Source: Bacteroidota bacterium (GTDB taxonomy: Bacteria; Bacteroidota; Bacteroidia; B-17B0; Aurantibacillaceae). From it: a DNA stretch of 64,000 nt. The position numbers were made by a program, and so were the translations under genes. Positions within the stretch are counted from its first letter, which is position 1. Every line of letters begins with the position of its first letter. Location of the stretch: the NCBI GenBank assembly GCA_030692515.1, contig JAUXZS010000061.1, positions 62,001 through 126,000 of the forward strand, read 5' to 3'. The notes beneath the pieces were generated by a model. It was not told where the DNA came from. It did no database searches and was given only the letters and a program-made list of their open reading frames with translations. Positions 45,788-54,910 of this stretch are shown here, in pieces.

Positions 45788-47293
45788 TTAATCTATGCTT
45801 ATGATATTGTTATTACTTTTCATATAATCTATGGCGTATTCCAATTCCCCTTTAGCCTCAGCATAAATAGTAAATAAGACTTCGCCCTTACTAATTTTTT
45901 TACCAAGTGGAGACATGAATAAAATTCCTGCCGATGGTGATTTGGGCGCACCAGCGAGTTTCGCAACAAGTGCCAGCTTTCGATTATCAATGGACTTTAC
46001 GATTCCTTCTCTTTCCGATAATATCTCCTGCTTGTGTATTGCGTATTGAGGTTCTCTGAATCCTCCCTGCCTTTCGCAAATAGCTTGAAATTTTGTTAAT
46101 GCTTTTCCCGTTTCAAGAATTTCTTTTGCTGCCTGATTTCCTTCACCAACCGCATATTTTCCTGATAATTCAAGCAGCATACCTGCCAATACAATTGCTC
46201 TTTCTTTTAAGTCCTGTGGTGCGATTTTTTCATTTCTTAGTACAGATAATACATCCATTGCTTCTAATGATGGCCCAATGCCTTTGCCTACGGGTTGAGA
46301 GCCATCTGTTAGTATTACTTTCACCTGTAACCCAATCACTTTACCGACTGCTTCAAAGTGAGCTTGTAATATTCTTGCTTCTCCCTTAGATCTCACCTTA
46401 GCAGTATCACCAACAGGAATATCAATGACTACATGGGTTGAACCTGCTGCCGCTTTTTTTGATAAAACAGAGGCAATCATCTGTCCTTCACTATCCACAT
46501 CCAATGATTTTTCTACTGAAATAAGAATATCATCTGCCGGACTTAACTTTACTGCTCCACCCCAAACAATACAGCCATTTTCCTGTCCAACTACTTCTTT
46601 TATTTTATCCAATCCAAGATTCACAGGAGCCATTGTTTCCATTGTATCTGCGGTTCCGGCAGGGGATGTAATGGCCCTTGAAGATGTTTTTGGGATGGTT
46701 AATCCGGCTGCCGCAACAATGCTCACCACAATAGGAGTAGTACGGTTACCGGGAAGCCCGCCAACACAATGTTTGTCAAAAATCATCGTATTGTTCCATT
46801 TTATTTTTTGCCCACTGTTAATCATTGCTTTTGTTAAACCGATTATTTCATTCAGTGAAAGATTGTTGCCTGAACAAGCTGAAATAAAAGCTGCCAGTTC
46901 GATATTGGAGTATCTGCCAGCAACCACATCTGTGATAATTTCATTAAACGCCTGTTCCGTTAATTCTTTGTGATACATCTTTGCCCTCACGTAACTTAAG
47001 GAACTAAGGTGTTTTAAATGAGAAAAAGTCAAGCAATCTCCCTCTTTTACTGCCAGCCTTTTCATGGCTTCCATTGATAGGCCAGCTTCTTCATGTTGCA
47101 GTAATTCAGAATGAACGACATTTAACGTTGCAATTATACTTCTATCGTTATGATGAACCACTATCCGGGTTAAGGCAGTAAAACCTTCTGATTGGCATAT
47201 ATGACAATCAGCTCTCATATAAATGATATTTTCACGGTATGTATCTATACCGATGTTTTTTGCAGTTAAATTATTTGAGGAGTGATGATGCAT
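45788..47293 (-). CDS. thymidine/AMP phosphorylase family protein
   Basis: 501 residues with the archaeal-type extra N-terminal domain (about 1-85). The catalytic part shows KHCVGGLPGNRTTPIVV (phosphate loop), SSRAITSPAGTADTMET and DGSQPVGKGIGPSLEA. AMP phosphorylases release adenine and ribose 1,5-bisphosphate from AMP; thymidine phosphorylases yield deoxyribose 1-phosphate. The N-terminal extension favours the AMP type, but the substrate is not settled by sequence. Adjacent prs supports a nucleotide-ribose pathway. Confidence 0.85.
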   Translation of the reverse strand: MHHHSSNNLTAKNIGIDTYRENIIYMRADCHICQSEGFTALTRIVVHHNDRSIIATLNVVHSELLQHEEAGLSMEAMKRLAVKEGDCLTFSHLKHLSSLSYVRAKMYHKELTEQAFNEIITDVVAGRYSNIELAAFISACSGNNLSLNEIIGLTKAMINSGQKIKWNNTMIFDKHCVGGLPGNRTTPIVVSIVAAAGLTIPKTSSRAITSPAGTADTMETMAPVNLGLDKIKEVVGQENGCIVWGGAVKLSPADDILISVEKSLDVDSEGQMIASVLSKKAAAGSTHVVIDIPVGDTAKVRSKGEARILQAHFEAVGKVIGLQVKVILTDGSQPVGKGIGPSLEAMDVLSVLRNEKIAPQDLKERAIVLAGMLLELSGKYAVGEGNQAAKEILETGKALTKFQAICERQGGFREPQYAIHKQEILSEREGIVKSIDNRKLALVAKLAGAPKSPSAGILFMSPLGKKISKGEVLFTIYAEAKGELEYAIDYMKSNNNIISID

Positions 47294-47296
47294 GGC

Positions 47297-48271
47297 TTAT
47301 ATTTCATTATTTAAAATCCTACTTGTATCATTCAGTATAGGTTTTATACCTGCTTCAATATTTTTATTTTTTACATTATTTATCCATTTTATAATTATTT
47401 CTGTTGCCTTCTCCGGATTTGAAAGCATCCAAAAAACGCCTCCATCAACCTCTTCAAGATGTTTTTCTTTCATTGTCAGTCTTTCAAAAAGCGTTTTAAA
47501 ATAAACTGGAATAAGTCCTCTCTTAGCAAAAATGAAAAGGGTTGGAATATTCAGATTTTCAAGGTTACCGGGAGGGGGAGTATCGACTAAAGACATTACA
47601 GCCTTTAAAGGATAGCTTTTATCAAAGTCAGGATCATAGTCGTATGCCTTTACTAATTTTTCCTCCTTCTCATAATTCTTTAAGTCTTTATCAATCACTT
47701 CATGCCAGGCCAAATAGGTTCTGATAGGGATAAGGAGATTTGGCAATATTTTTACAAGCAATTTAAACAGTGGTAATAAAAATGCTCTACGTCTTCCCGC
47801 TTTTCCATCCATCTTCATAGCATGGTGAAAAGCTGATTCGGTTAAGATTGCAGGAGAATTTTCAAACAAAAAACTTTTTATTTTGATGCCTTTAAGCGCA
47901 AGATAGAAAACCGACAAGCCTCCTAAACCTTCACTGTATATGTGAATATTCTCTCCATAAAATTTCTGTAAATACTTAACAGCATCCTCATGTCTGATAA
48001 CAAGCTCTGAAATTGTATGTGGACCATGTTTAGGCATAATAAACACATCAGTACCTTTTTTGTAAATCAGATAAGCAAGCTCTGCAAAAACATAAGCATG
48101 ACCACCTGAACCCATTGATATAAGCAGGCAAGAATTGTTTTGGGAATGCTTCATTGTCAACAATTCGCAATTTTTATCTTCAGGAACAAAATATTCTTTC
48201 CTAATAACTTTTTCAATGTCATCCGGGTTAGTAACTATGGGATATTGTTTCCAATAATTCTTATTTTTCAT
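47297..48271 (-). CDS. alpha/beta-hydrolase-like protein lacking the nucleophile serine
   Basis: 324 residues with the order of an alpha/beta-hydrolase fold: an oxyanion region (LISMGSGGHAYVFAEL), a nucleophile elbow (IYSEGLGGLSVFYLA) and a late His-containing loop. In the GxSxG elbow the Ser position is Gly (SEGLGG), so classic esterase chemistry is unlikely unless another residue serves. No signal peptide. It overlaps the upstream hypothetical gene by 11 bp and ends 3 bp before the phosphorylase gene. Confidence 0.7.
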   Translation of the reverse strand: MKNKNYWKQYPIVTNPDDIEKVIRKEYFVPEDKNCELLTMKHSQNNSCLLISMGSGGHAYVFAELAYLIYKKGTDVFIMPKHGPHTISELVIRHEDAVKYLQKFYGENIHIYSEGLGGLSVFYLALKGIKIKSFLFENSPAILTESAFHHAMKMDGKAGRRRAFLLPLFKLLVKILPNLLIPIRTYLAWHEVIDKDLKNYEKEEKLVKAYDYDPDFDKSYPLKAVMSLVDTPPPGNLENLNIPTLFIFAKRGLIPVYFKTLFERLTMKEKHLEEVDGGVFWMLSNPEKATEIIIKWINNVKNKNIEAGIKPILNDTSRILNNEI

Positions 48272-48845
48272 TTTCTTTTGAAATATTTAATACCCGGTTA
48301 ATTTTCATTATTTTATGAAAAGTGTCGTAGGCGGCTAATTCATCATTACTGTGAAATTCCATATCAACTAAATCATGGAATTTATGGTTATCGGGGAACG
48401 CTGCTTTGATATTGTAAATCGTTAGTTCCTGTATTTTACCGTTGGCATCTTTGCTGAAATAATACCTTGTTATGGAGGGGCTTCCTTTGGTTGCAGGCCC
48501 GGATATTATTTTATAAATCATTATTTTTTCATCGGGATTAATTAACGGATATTCTGAGTTGTTATAAACTCTCACGATTGAACCATCACAATATTTAATT
48601 CCATAAATAGAATCTTTAGGATAAGTGTAAGTGGAATCGGCATGTTTGATTGAAATTTCTTTGGGATGAAAAATCATATCCGATTTTATTTTATGCTTTT
48701 GAGTTTCGCAGTTAATAGCAAAACTTAACTTATGCTTTACATAATCATTGGCTGTAAAATAAATTCCACTGCTGTCCTTTTGTGAGAATCCTAAAGTTGA
48801 CTTTAAAATCAAAAAGGTTACTGCTATAATGAGTTTTCTTTTCAT
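48261..48845 (-). CDS. secreted protein of unknown function
   Basis: 194 residues with a signal peptide (MKRKLIIAVTFLILKSTLGF). The mature part is rich in beta strands, tyrosine and lysine, with NDYVKHKLSFAINCETQK near its start. No family is recognised. It starts 1 bp after the beta-CASP nuclease gene and overlaps the next gene by 11 bp. Confidence 0.6.
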   Translation of the reverse strand: MKRKLIIAVTFLILKSTLGFSQKDSSGIYFTANDYVKHKLSFAINCETQKHKIKSDMIFHPKEISIKHADSTYTYPKDSIYGIKYCDGSIVRVYNNSEYPLINPDEKIMIYKIISGPATKGSPSITRYYFSKDANGKIQELTIYNIKAAFPDNHKFHDLVDMEFHSNDELAAYDTFHKIMKINRVLNISKENEK

Positions 48846-48846
48846 A

Positions 48847-50214
48847 TTAATTGATTTTAATTATTTCATTTAAAGAAGGGATTACACTGTCCCATCCATA
48901 CACATCCTTAATTTTTACCCGCAGCGCATCAGCAGATTGAGGTTCACCATGCACAATAAAAATCTTCTCCGGTTTTTTCTTTAACTGGCTCATCCAGTCA
49001 ATTAATCCTTTCTGGTCGGCATGTGCAGATAGCCCTTCTACATTTTCGATTTTCGCTTTAACAGAATAATATTTTCCATAAAGTTTTATTTCTTTTGCTC
49101 CTTCCAATAATTGCCTTCCTCTTGTTCCCTCGGCCTGGTATCCCACGAGTAAAATGGTTGCTGAGGGATCTCCCAGGAATTGCTGAAAATAGGTAAGCAC
49201 ACGACCTCCCGATGCCATACCGCTACCAGCAATAACAATTTTTGAACTCTTATCGGTAGCCAATTTTAATGTTTCCTGCATAGTCTTAATGAGTTTTATA
49301 TCACGGCACATTTCAGTGCATTGATCGGCAGGAAGTTTATGCCATGAAGTGTTATGGTGAAAAATATCCAACACATTTCTTCCCATCGGGCTATCCATAT
49401 ATATTGGGATAGCAGGAATATTTCCTTTCTTCTTTAATTGCCAAAGCAGGTACATCAACATCTGAATGCGTTCAACAGCAAAACCCGGAACGATGATAGT
49501 TCCATTCATTTTAGCTGCTGTATTGATTATTTCCTCTAACTGTTTTTCCGAATGATTGGGATGAAGACGATCTCCATAAGTGGATTCGATAAAAAGAATA
49601 TCGGCAGTTTCAGGTTTTTGAGGAGGATACATTAATAAATCATTATCCCTTCCTATATCTCCTGAAAAAACAATTGTTTTATCTCCGATTTTTAACTCAA
49701 TGAATGTTGCCCCGATAATGTGACTATTGTACTTAAAACGACAAGAAATCCCTTCGCTGATCTCAATCCATTTATCGAGTGGCTTCGGGTTGAAATGAGG
49801 TAAGGTTTTCTCAACATCTTTCAGGTCATACAATGGTTGAGCCGGTTTGTGTTTTGAGTATCCCTTTGCATTAGCCCTTGCCGCATCTTCCTCCTGAATT
49901 TTCGCACTGTCTTCAAGAATAATTTTTGCAATTTCAAGTGTCGGTGCTGTTCCCCATATTGGTCCGGCAAACCCTGCTTTGACAAGCCTTGGTAAATAAC
50001 CTGTATGATCGAGATGGCCATGTGTCAATAATACGATGTCGATTGTTGAAACATTAAAAGGAAGTGGCTCCCAATTCAGTAAACGAAGTTTTTTTAATCC
50101 CTGGAACATACCGCAGTCCACCAGGATATTTTTATCATTGGTTTGGATAAGATACTTTGAACCTGTTACGGTTTCTACTGCACCTAAAAACTGAATCTTT
50201 ATATTATTTTTCAT
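48847..50214 (-). CDS. MBL-fold beta-CASP ribonuclease-like protein
   Basis: 455 residues. MBL motif 2 LTHGHLDHTGYLPRL is near residue 61 and FSGDIGRDNDLL later; the beta-CASP region has IVPGFAVERIQMLMYLL, and the C-terminal RMMBL region has GLSAHADQKGLIDWM and FIVHGEPQSADALR. This is the CPSF73-like RNase architecture, also widespread in bacteria as YsH1-type proteins. Its start overlaps the SRPBCC gene by 11 bp. RNA targets are unknown. Confidence 0.9.
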   Translation of the reverse strand: MKNNIKIQFLGAVETVTGSKYLIQTNDKNILVDCGMFQGLKKLRLLNWEPLPFNVSTIDIVLLTHGHLDHTGYLPRLVKAGFAGPIWGTAPTLEIAKIILEDSAKIQEEDAARANAKGYSKHKPAQPLYDLKDVEKTLPHFNPKPLDKWIEISEGISCRFKYNSHIIGATFIELKIGDKTIVFSGDIGRDNDLLMYPPQKPETADILFIESTYGDRLHPNHSEKQLEEIINTAAKMNGTIIVPGFAVERIQMLMYLLWQLKKKGNIPAIPIYMDSPMGRNVLDIFHHNTSWHKLPADQCTEMCRDIKLIKTMQETLKLATDKSSKIVIAGSGMASGGRVLTYFQQFLGDPSATILLVGYQAEGTRGRQLLEGAKEIKLYGKYYSVKAKIENVEGLSAHADQKGLIDWMSQLKKKPEKIFIVHGEPQSADALRVKIKDVYGWDSVIPSLNEIIKIN

Positions 50215-50803
50215 GTATATTTTTTTTAAAATGTTTCTTTGTATCTTTTAACATACTTTTTACGCACCATTTGGAATAGCTTTTGCCAAGCAGGAATCCA
50301 AGAAATTTCCCTTTTGGCTTAGTGTAATAAATGCCGAGTTGAGCCTGTGTTTTACCATTTTCGTAAGGGCTGAGAACGAGATACATTTCAAACCAGTCAA
50401 TCACAATCATTTTTGCATCGCCAACTGTTCCCCAAACTTTCTCCTTTCCTTCGACCCATTTGCTAACTTCAACTGTGAAGTCCATTTTCATTCCTACAAC
50501 CTTTCCTGTCCATCTGTATTTAGTACCTAATCCGGTCTTGTGATCTGATAACCATTCAATCTTTAATTTACTTCCTGCCATTGCTCCGCTACTCTCCGTC
50601 ATGTGCCTGCCGGTATTTCTGATGTCATCCATAAAAGCAAATACATCTTCAGGCATCCCGTTGATTACCATTGTTCTTTCAAAATGCCTGATTTTCTTGT
50701 TTTTTACAGCTTCATTTTTTACAACTTTGCTTATTGTGTCCTGTGCAAATAATGCCGGGGTTATAACTATAATTGCTAACAAGACTATAAGATAATTTTT
50801 CAT
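50204..50803 (-). CDS. exported SRPBCC-fold protein
   Basis: 199 residues from ATG 50803, which shares its A with the TAA of the upstream ATPase gene; a longer reading would reach into that gene and spoil the signal peptide MKNYLIVLLAIIVITPALFA. The mature part fits a START/SRPBCC hydrophobic ligand-binding fold (EDVFAFMDDIRNTGRHMTES, TGLGTKYRWTGKVVG). The ligand is unknown. Confidence 0.78.
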   Translation of the reverse strand: MKNYLIVLLAIIVITPALFAQDTISKVVKNEAVKNKKIRHFERTMVINGMPEDVFAFMDDIRNTGRHMTESSGAMAGSKLKIEWLSDHKTGLGTKYRWTGKVVGMKMDFTVEVSKWVEGKEKVWGTVGDAKMIVIDWFEMYLVLSPYENGKTQAQLGIYYTKPKGKFLGFLLGKSYSKWCVKSMLKDTKKHFKKNIHEK

Positions 50804-53433
50804 TATTGTTGTGCAATTTTTAATTTCTTTCCTACCTGGATAATTATCAACGAAACAACACTTGCCCCCACTGAAATAAGCCAATCATTTGCTGACATTT
50901 CATAAAGCGACAACACTTTCCTGACAGGTTCAATGGCATACATGCCAATTAAAATAGCTACCGAAAGAGCGATTGCCCCCCATACATATTTATTTCTGAA
51001 TACTTCCGATTTGAAAAAAGACGAATGGTTGCCTCCCATGTTTAGTACATGAAGAAGTTGGGAAAAAATAAGGGTAAAGAATAGAATGTTGTTGCAAAGC
51101 TCAGGGTTCCATAATTCTGTTTTATGCACTGTAAAATGACTAACAAATACAGCGCCTACGCTTATTGCACCAATCACAATAGAATAGAAGAAAATAGTTG
51201 TCCATCTTTTTCGGTCAATAATGGGTTCATTCATGTTTCTTGGCGGCCTCTGCATAATATCAGGGCTGCCTTCACTAACGCCCAATGCAAGTGCTGGCAG
51301 CACATCCGTAATGAGGTTGATGAAAAGAATCTGGAGTGCGAATAACTGAAAATGCAAGTTGAATACAGAGGCAGTAGCAATCACTATTAATTCACTCAGG
51401 TTACAGGAAAGCAGAAAAATGACGAACTTCCTTATGTTATCAAAGATGATGCGCCCCTGTTTAATAGCTATTACAATGGATGAAAAAGAATCATCTTTTA
51501 AGACCATGTCAGCCACTTCCTGAGATACCTGTGTCCCCCTCAATCCCATTGCAATACCTATATCTGCTTTTTTCAATGCTGGAGCATCGTTTACTCCGTC
51601 TCCGGTCATTCCTACAATATATTTTCTTTCCTGTAAAACAGCTACGAGATCAAGCTTTTGTTTAGGACTTACCCGTGCAAATATTTTGGTATCCAGCCAA
51701 TTTGATTTTTCCTGTTCTGTTAAGTGTTCATAATCTCCCATTTCTTTTCCCACCATTGCTTTAATATTATTATTGTCAGCAATTCCAAGCTTCATAGCAA
51801 TATTTTTGGCTGTGGCAGGGTGATCTCCTGTTATCATTATTACATTAATACCTGCGCTTTTACATTCTTCAATGGCAGCGAAAACTTCCTCTCTTGGCGG
51901 ATCAATCATTCCAAACAGCCCGACAAATACAAGGTTTTCAGTCATGTTTCCTTCCGTTGGAGCATTGGGTTTATATGCCCCTGCAATTACCCTTAATCCT
52001 GAATTAGCCAGCTCCTCCGCTTTTTGCATCCAACGCTCTCTTTTTTCAGCATTAAGTTCTGTGATGCCTTCTTTTTCCACAACACGATCACAGTGCTTTA
52101 ACAATTCTTCAGAGGCTCCTTTGGCATAGATGGTAAGATCATTTTCGGTTTTATGAAGGGTCGCCATTATTTTAGTTTCGGAAGAAAATGGTTCTTCTTT
52201 TATTTTAGGGAATTGACTTCGGCAATTCTGAATATTAAAATTGTTTTTCAAAGCGAATTTGAGCAAGCCTGTTTCCAGAGGATCACCAATTTCTTTAACA
52301 CTGCCATTGCTGTTTTGTAATTCTGCGGTATTGCATAAAACGGCTATGCGGTTGATAATTTCCAACGCCTCTGCATTATCAGCAGGGGTAACTATTTTAT
52401 TTACTTCTATTTTATTTTGCGTAAGTGTTCCTGTTTTATCCGTGCAAATCACATTAGTTCCGCCCAGCGTTTCAACAGCTGAAAGTTTTTTTACAATTAC
52501 ATTATATTTTGCCATTTTCATCATTCCCTGAGCCAAAGCCATTGTCGCAACAATTGGCAATCCTTCAGGTATGGCTGCAACAGCAAGGGCAATAGATGTT
52601 TCAAGCATTTCAAGAAATTTCTGACCGTTCAAGATTCCGGCAACAAAAATTACCACTACTAATCCTACCGTTATCCAAATCAATTTTTTGCTGAAATCTT
52701 CCAGCTTTTTTTCGAGTGGTGTAGCCGCTTGTTCTGCCGATTGAACCATTCTTGCAATCTTTCCAAGTTCCGTATCCATTCCGGTATCAGTAACGACCAT
52801 ATAGCCATTCCCTTTTGTAGAATAAGTGCCTTTATACAGCATATTATTTCGTTCGGCAAGCGTGGTATCAGCCTGTATTTTTTCAATTTGCTTTTCCACT
52901 GGTACAGATTCACCTGTTAATGCTGATTCATCAATTTGTACCTGTGAGGCGTTAAAAATTCGCCCATCAGCAGGAACCATATCGCCAGCTTCAATATAAA
53001 TCACATCACCGGGAACTATATCTTCGGCATTTATTTCTTCAAGTTTTTTATCACGTAGGACTTTTGCCGGAACAGCAGATAATTTTTTCAGTGCATTCAT
53101 GGAACGCTCTGCCTGGTATTCCATGTAAAAGCCAATGAGTGCATTAATAAGTATTACCGTAAGAATGGCAATCGCATCGAGTATTTCTCCAAAATAAAAA
53201 GATAGCCCGGCAGCGAAGACAAGAAGCCATACAATAGGGCTTTTGAATTGGCTGAGGAAAATAAGCCATACGCTCTTTCCTTTTTTCGATTCAATTTTAT
53301 TTGCTCCATATTCTTTAAAACGTTTCTGCGCCTCTGATGCAGATAACCCATTTGTGCCATCTGATTGCAACGCAGAAATCACCGCTTCAGGTTCAACTGA
53401 ATATGGAATGATATTTAATTTAATGTTTCCCAT
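50803..53433 (-). CDS. P2A-type (calcium-like) cation-transporting P-type ATPase
   Basis: 876 residues with a cation-ATPase N-domain (SASEAQKRFKEYGANKIES), ten membrane helices, TGES, the SERCA-like ion motif AAIPEGLPIVATMAL, DKTGTLTQNKIEV and GDGVNDAPALKKADIGIAMG. PEGLP is typical of Ca2+ or Mn2+ pumps, not copper pumps. It overlaps the ATP-cone gene by 14 bp. Which ion it exports is not settled. Confidence 0.92.
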   Translation of the reverse strand: MGNIKLNIIPYSVEPEAVISALQSDGTNGLSASEAQKRFKEYGANKIESKKGKSVWLIFLSQFKSPIVWLLVFAAGLSFYFGEILDAIAILTVILINALIGFYMEYQAERSMNALKKLSAVPAKVLRDKKLEEINAEDIVPGDVIYIEAGDMVPADGRIFNASQVQIDESALTGESVPVEKQIEKIQADTTLAERNNMLYKGTYSTKGNGYMVVTDTGMDTELGKIARMVQSAEQAATPLEKKLEDFSKKLIWITVGLVVVIFVAGILNGQKFLEMLETSIALAVAAIPEGLPIVATMALAQGMMKMAKYNVIVKKLSAVETLGGTNVICTDKTGTLTQNKIEVNKIVTPADNAEALEIINRIAVLCNTAELQNSNGSVKEIGDPLETGLLKFALKNNFNIQNCRSQFPKIKEEPFSSETKIMATLHKTENDLTIYAKGASEELLKHCDRVVEKEGITELNAEKRERWMQKAEELANSGLRVIAGAYKPNAPTEGNMTENLVFVGLFGMIDPPREEVFAAIEECKSAGINVIMITGDHPATAKNIAMKLGIADNNNIKAMVGKEMGDYEHLTEQEKSNWLDTKIFARVSPKQKLDLVAVLQERKYIVGMTGDGVNDAPALKKADIGIAMGLRGTQVSQEVADMVLKDDSFSSIVIAIKQGRIIFDNIRKFVIFLLSCNLSELIVIATASVFNLHFQLFALQILFINLITDVLPALALGVSEGSPDIMQRPPRNMNEPIIDRKRWTTIFFYSIVIGAISVGAVFVSHFTVHKTELWNPELCNNILFFTLIFSQLLHVLNMGGNHSSFFKSEVFRNKYVWGAIALSVAILIGMYAIEPVRKVLSLYEMSANDWLISVGASVVSLIIIQVGKKLKIAQQ

Positions 53434-54286
53434 TTTTTATTAATTGATTACAAAGCTGATGGCCTTCTTCAAGTATTGATTTAATCCGTGAAGGTTTTAC
53501 TCCAATATTGTTCAAATGATTTTCGTTATCACAGATTTCTTTGCATAGCACTACATTGTTTTCCAATAATTGTTGTTTTTCAATTTTTGTAAGCGTAGTA
53601 AGGCAGGTAACAGGATATAATCCCAATGTATCAATCTGTTCTTTTAAACTATTCTTTTTCGGAAAGTCCCATCCAAGCAGGTTAAGTCCGGCACAAGTTC
53701 CATACTGGATCGCATCACTTGTAAATCGTGTATTTGTTACTACCCATCCCTGGTGAAATTTAGTTCCATGACCGGGAAGCTGAATCCATGCCGCTTCCAC
53801 ATCTTTAAAACGTGCTTGTATGTAAAGCGGAATTTTTACATCGCTTATCGTTCCGGGTTGGTTATGGTATTTACATTCAATCATAAAATGATGGTGGTCT
53901 TTTTCAGCGATCACATCAATTTCATGGTTCACACATTTGCCTTTTACAATTTCACCCACCTTAACGGAATACCCTTGATGTTTAAGGATTTCACCTATAA
54001 ATCTTTCAAATGGATAACCTGACGGCCCTAACTCCATAATACCTCTTTTAAGATGATACTTTGCTGCAAGCGGGCTTGAAGTACCTTTAAGCAGATTAAA
54101 TGCGATACGATAGATTTTTTTAGTTGAAATACCTCCGTATAGTTTTGGCTGTATTTCATCCACGATTGATTCCGCCAATTCTTCGGAAGCTCCTGCATTC
54201 AATAAAGAACGTTTTAACTTTTCGGGAGAAAAGGGAGCTTGCATTCCACTTGCCTTGGTTACAACTATTTGATTTCTTTTTCTCAT
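53420..54286 (-). CDS. ATP-cone domain fused to Mrr-like restriction endonuclease domain
   Basis: 288 residues. Residues about 5-90 are an ATP-cone (VTKASGMQAPFSPEKLKRSL), a nucleotide-sensing domain best known from ribonucleotide reductases. Residues about 95-200 hold an Mrr-like nuclease core with Asp and ExK (EIDVIAEKDHHHFMIECKYH). The fusion would make a nuclease controlled by adenine nucleotides. It overlaps the ArsR gene by 4 bp. Whether it cuts DNA or RNA is unknown. Confidence 0.83.
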   Translation of the reverse strand: MRKRNQIVVTKASGMQAPFSPEKLKRSLLNAGASEELAESIVDEIQPKLYGGISTKKIYRIAFNLLKGTSSPLAAKYHLKRGIMELGPSGYPFERFIGEILKHQGYSVKVGEIVKGKCVNHEIDVIAEKDHHHFMIECKYHNQPGTISDVKIPLYIQARFKDVEAAWIQLPGHGTKFHQGWVVTNTRFTSDAIQYGTCAGLNLLGWDFPKKNSLKEQIDTLGLYPVTCLTTLTKIEKQQLLENNVVLCKEICDNENHLNNIGVKPSRIKSILEEGHQLCNQLIKNGKH

Positions 54287-54603
54287 TTAACAGATATACG
54301 ATTATGTTCAGTAAACTTATTTACACAGGTTGAAATGCAGCTTACAAAAGAATGATTAGCGTTTATAAAGTAATGTGAACTATTCCCTTGCTTTTCGTAT
54401 TGAATAACAGAACCATTTTTCATTATTATCAAATGTCTTGAAGTTTCCGGCTGTGTTAATCCAAGACGTTCTTGAATCTCTTTTACAGACATCTTTATGT
54501 TTTTTTTATTACTGAGCAGATTAAGAATTTGGATACGAACAGGATGACCCAATGCCTTAATAATTTCAGAAACTTTGATAATAGATTCGTTTATCGGTTT
54601 CAT
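54283..54603 (-). CDS. ArsR/SmtB-family transcriptional regulator
   Basis: 106 residues with a winged helix-turn-helix (ALGHPVRIQILNLLSNKK, VKEIQERLGLTQPETSRHL). A C-terminal SCISTCVNKF gives a cysteine pair that could bind metal or sense thiols, but the ELCVCDL metal box of ArsR is missing. It heads the long minus-strand array and overlaps its second gene by 4 bp, so it probably represses the whole operon. Confidence 0.88.
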   Translation of the reverse strand: MKPINESIIKVSEIIKALGHPVRIQILNLLSNKKNIKMSVKEIQERLGLTQPETSRHLIIMKNGSVIQYEKQGNSSHYFINANHSFVSCISTCVNKFTEHNRISVK

Positions 54604-54614
54604 GTTTGAGTTCT

Positions 54615-54659
54615 TGAATATATTTTAATATGCAAATATTCAGATACTCAAATATTGAG
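54615..54659. promoter_or_regulatory. candidate ArsR operator
   Basis: Just upstream of the arsR-like ATG are a tgaatat/atattca dyad (54615-54621 with 54636-54642), two direct copies of caaatatt (54633-54640, 54649-54656) and the perfect palindrome ctcaaatattgag (54647-54659). The segment caaatattcagat resembles SmtB/CzrA-type operators as I recall them. Confidence 0.5.
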
Positions 54660-54910
54660 CCTATGACCCTAATCATGGAAACAGATGATTATTCTCAGTT
54701 TTATGTAGAATATAATACCCAAAGTACCCACACACACATCCGCATAACATAAAAACCAACATCATCTTTTCAATTTTTTTTGTTAGAGTAACGGTTAATC
54801 CCAATCAACAAAGAAAAACAACTAAAGACTAGCAAGTGTTGTAAAATATTTGTAATAAGTTACATCATTCACACATTAAAGTTTTCGTTTTCCAAAAGTT
54901 AGAATCAATA
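54660..54910. other. intergenic region, no gene
   Basis: AT-rich gap between the arsR operator and the DUF3347 gene. No ORF, RNA gene or clear terminator is visible. It should hold the promoter of the long array and the end of the DUF3347 transcript. Confidence 0.5.

Noticed and set aside
46425-46973. A 182-codon plus-strand ORF opposite the phosphorylase gene.
   Set aside because: It lies wholly antisense to a well-supported conserved gene and has no family features.
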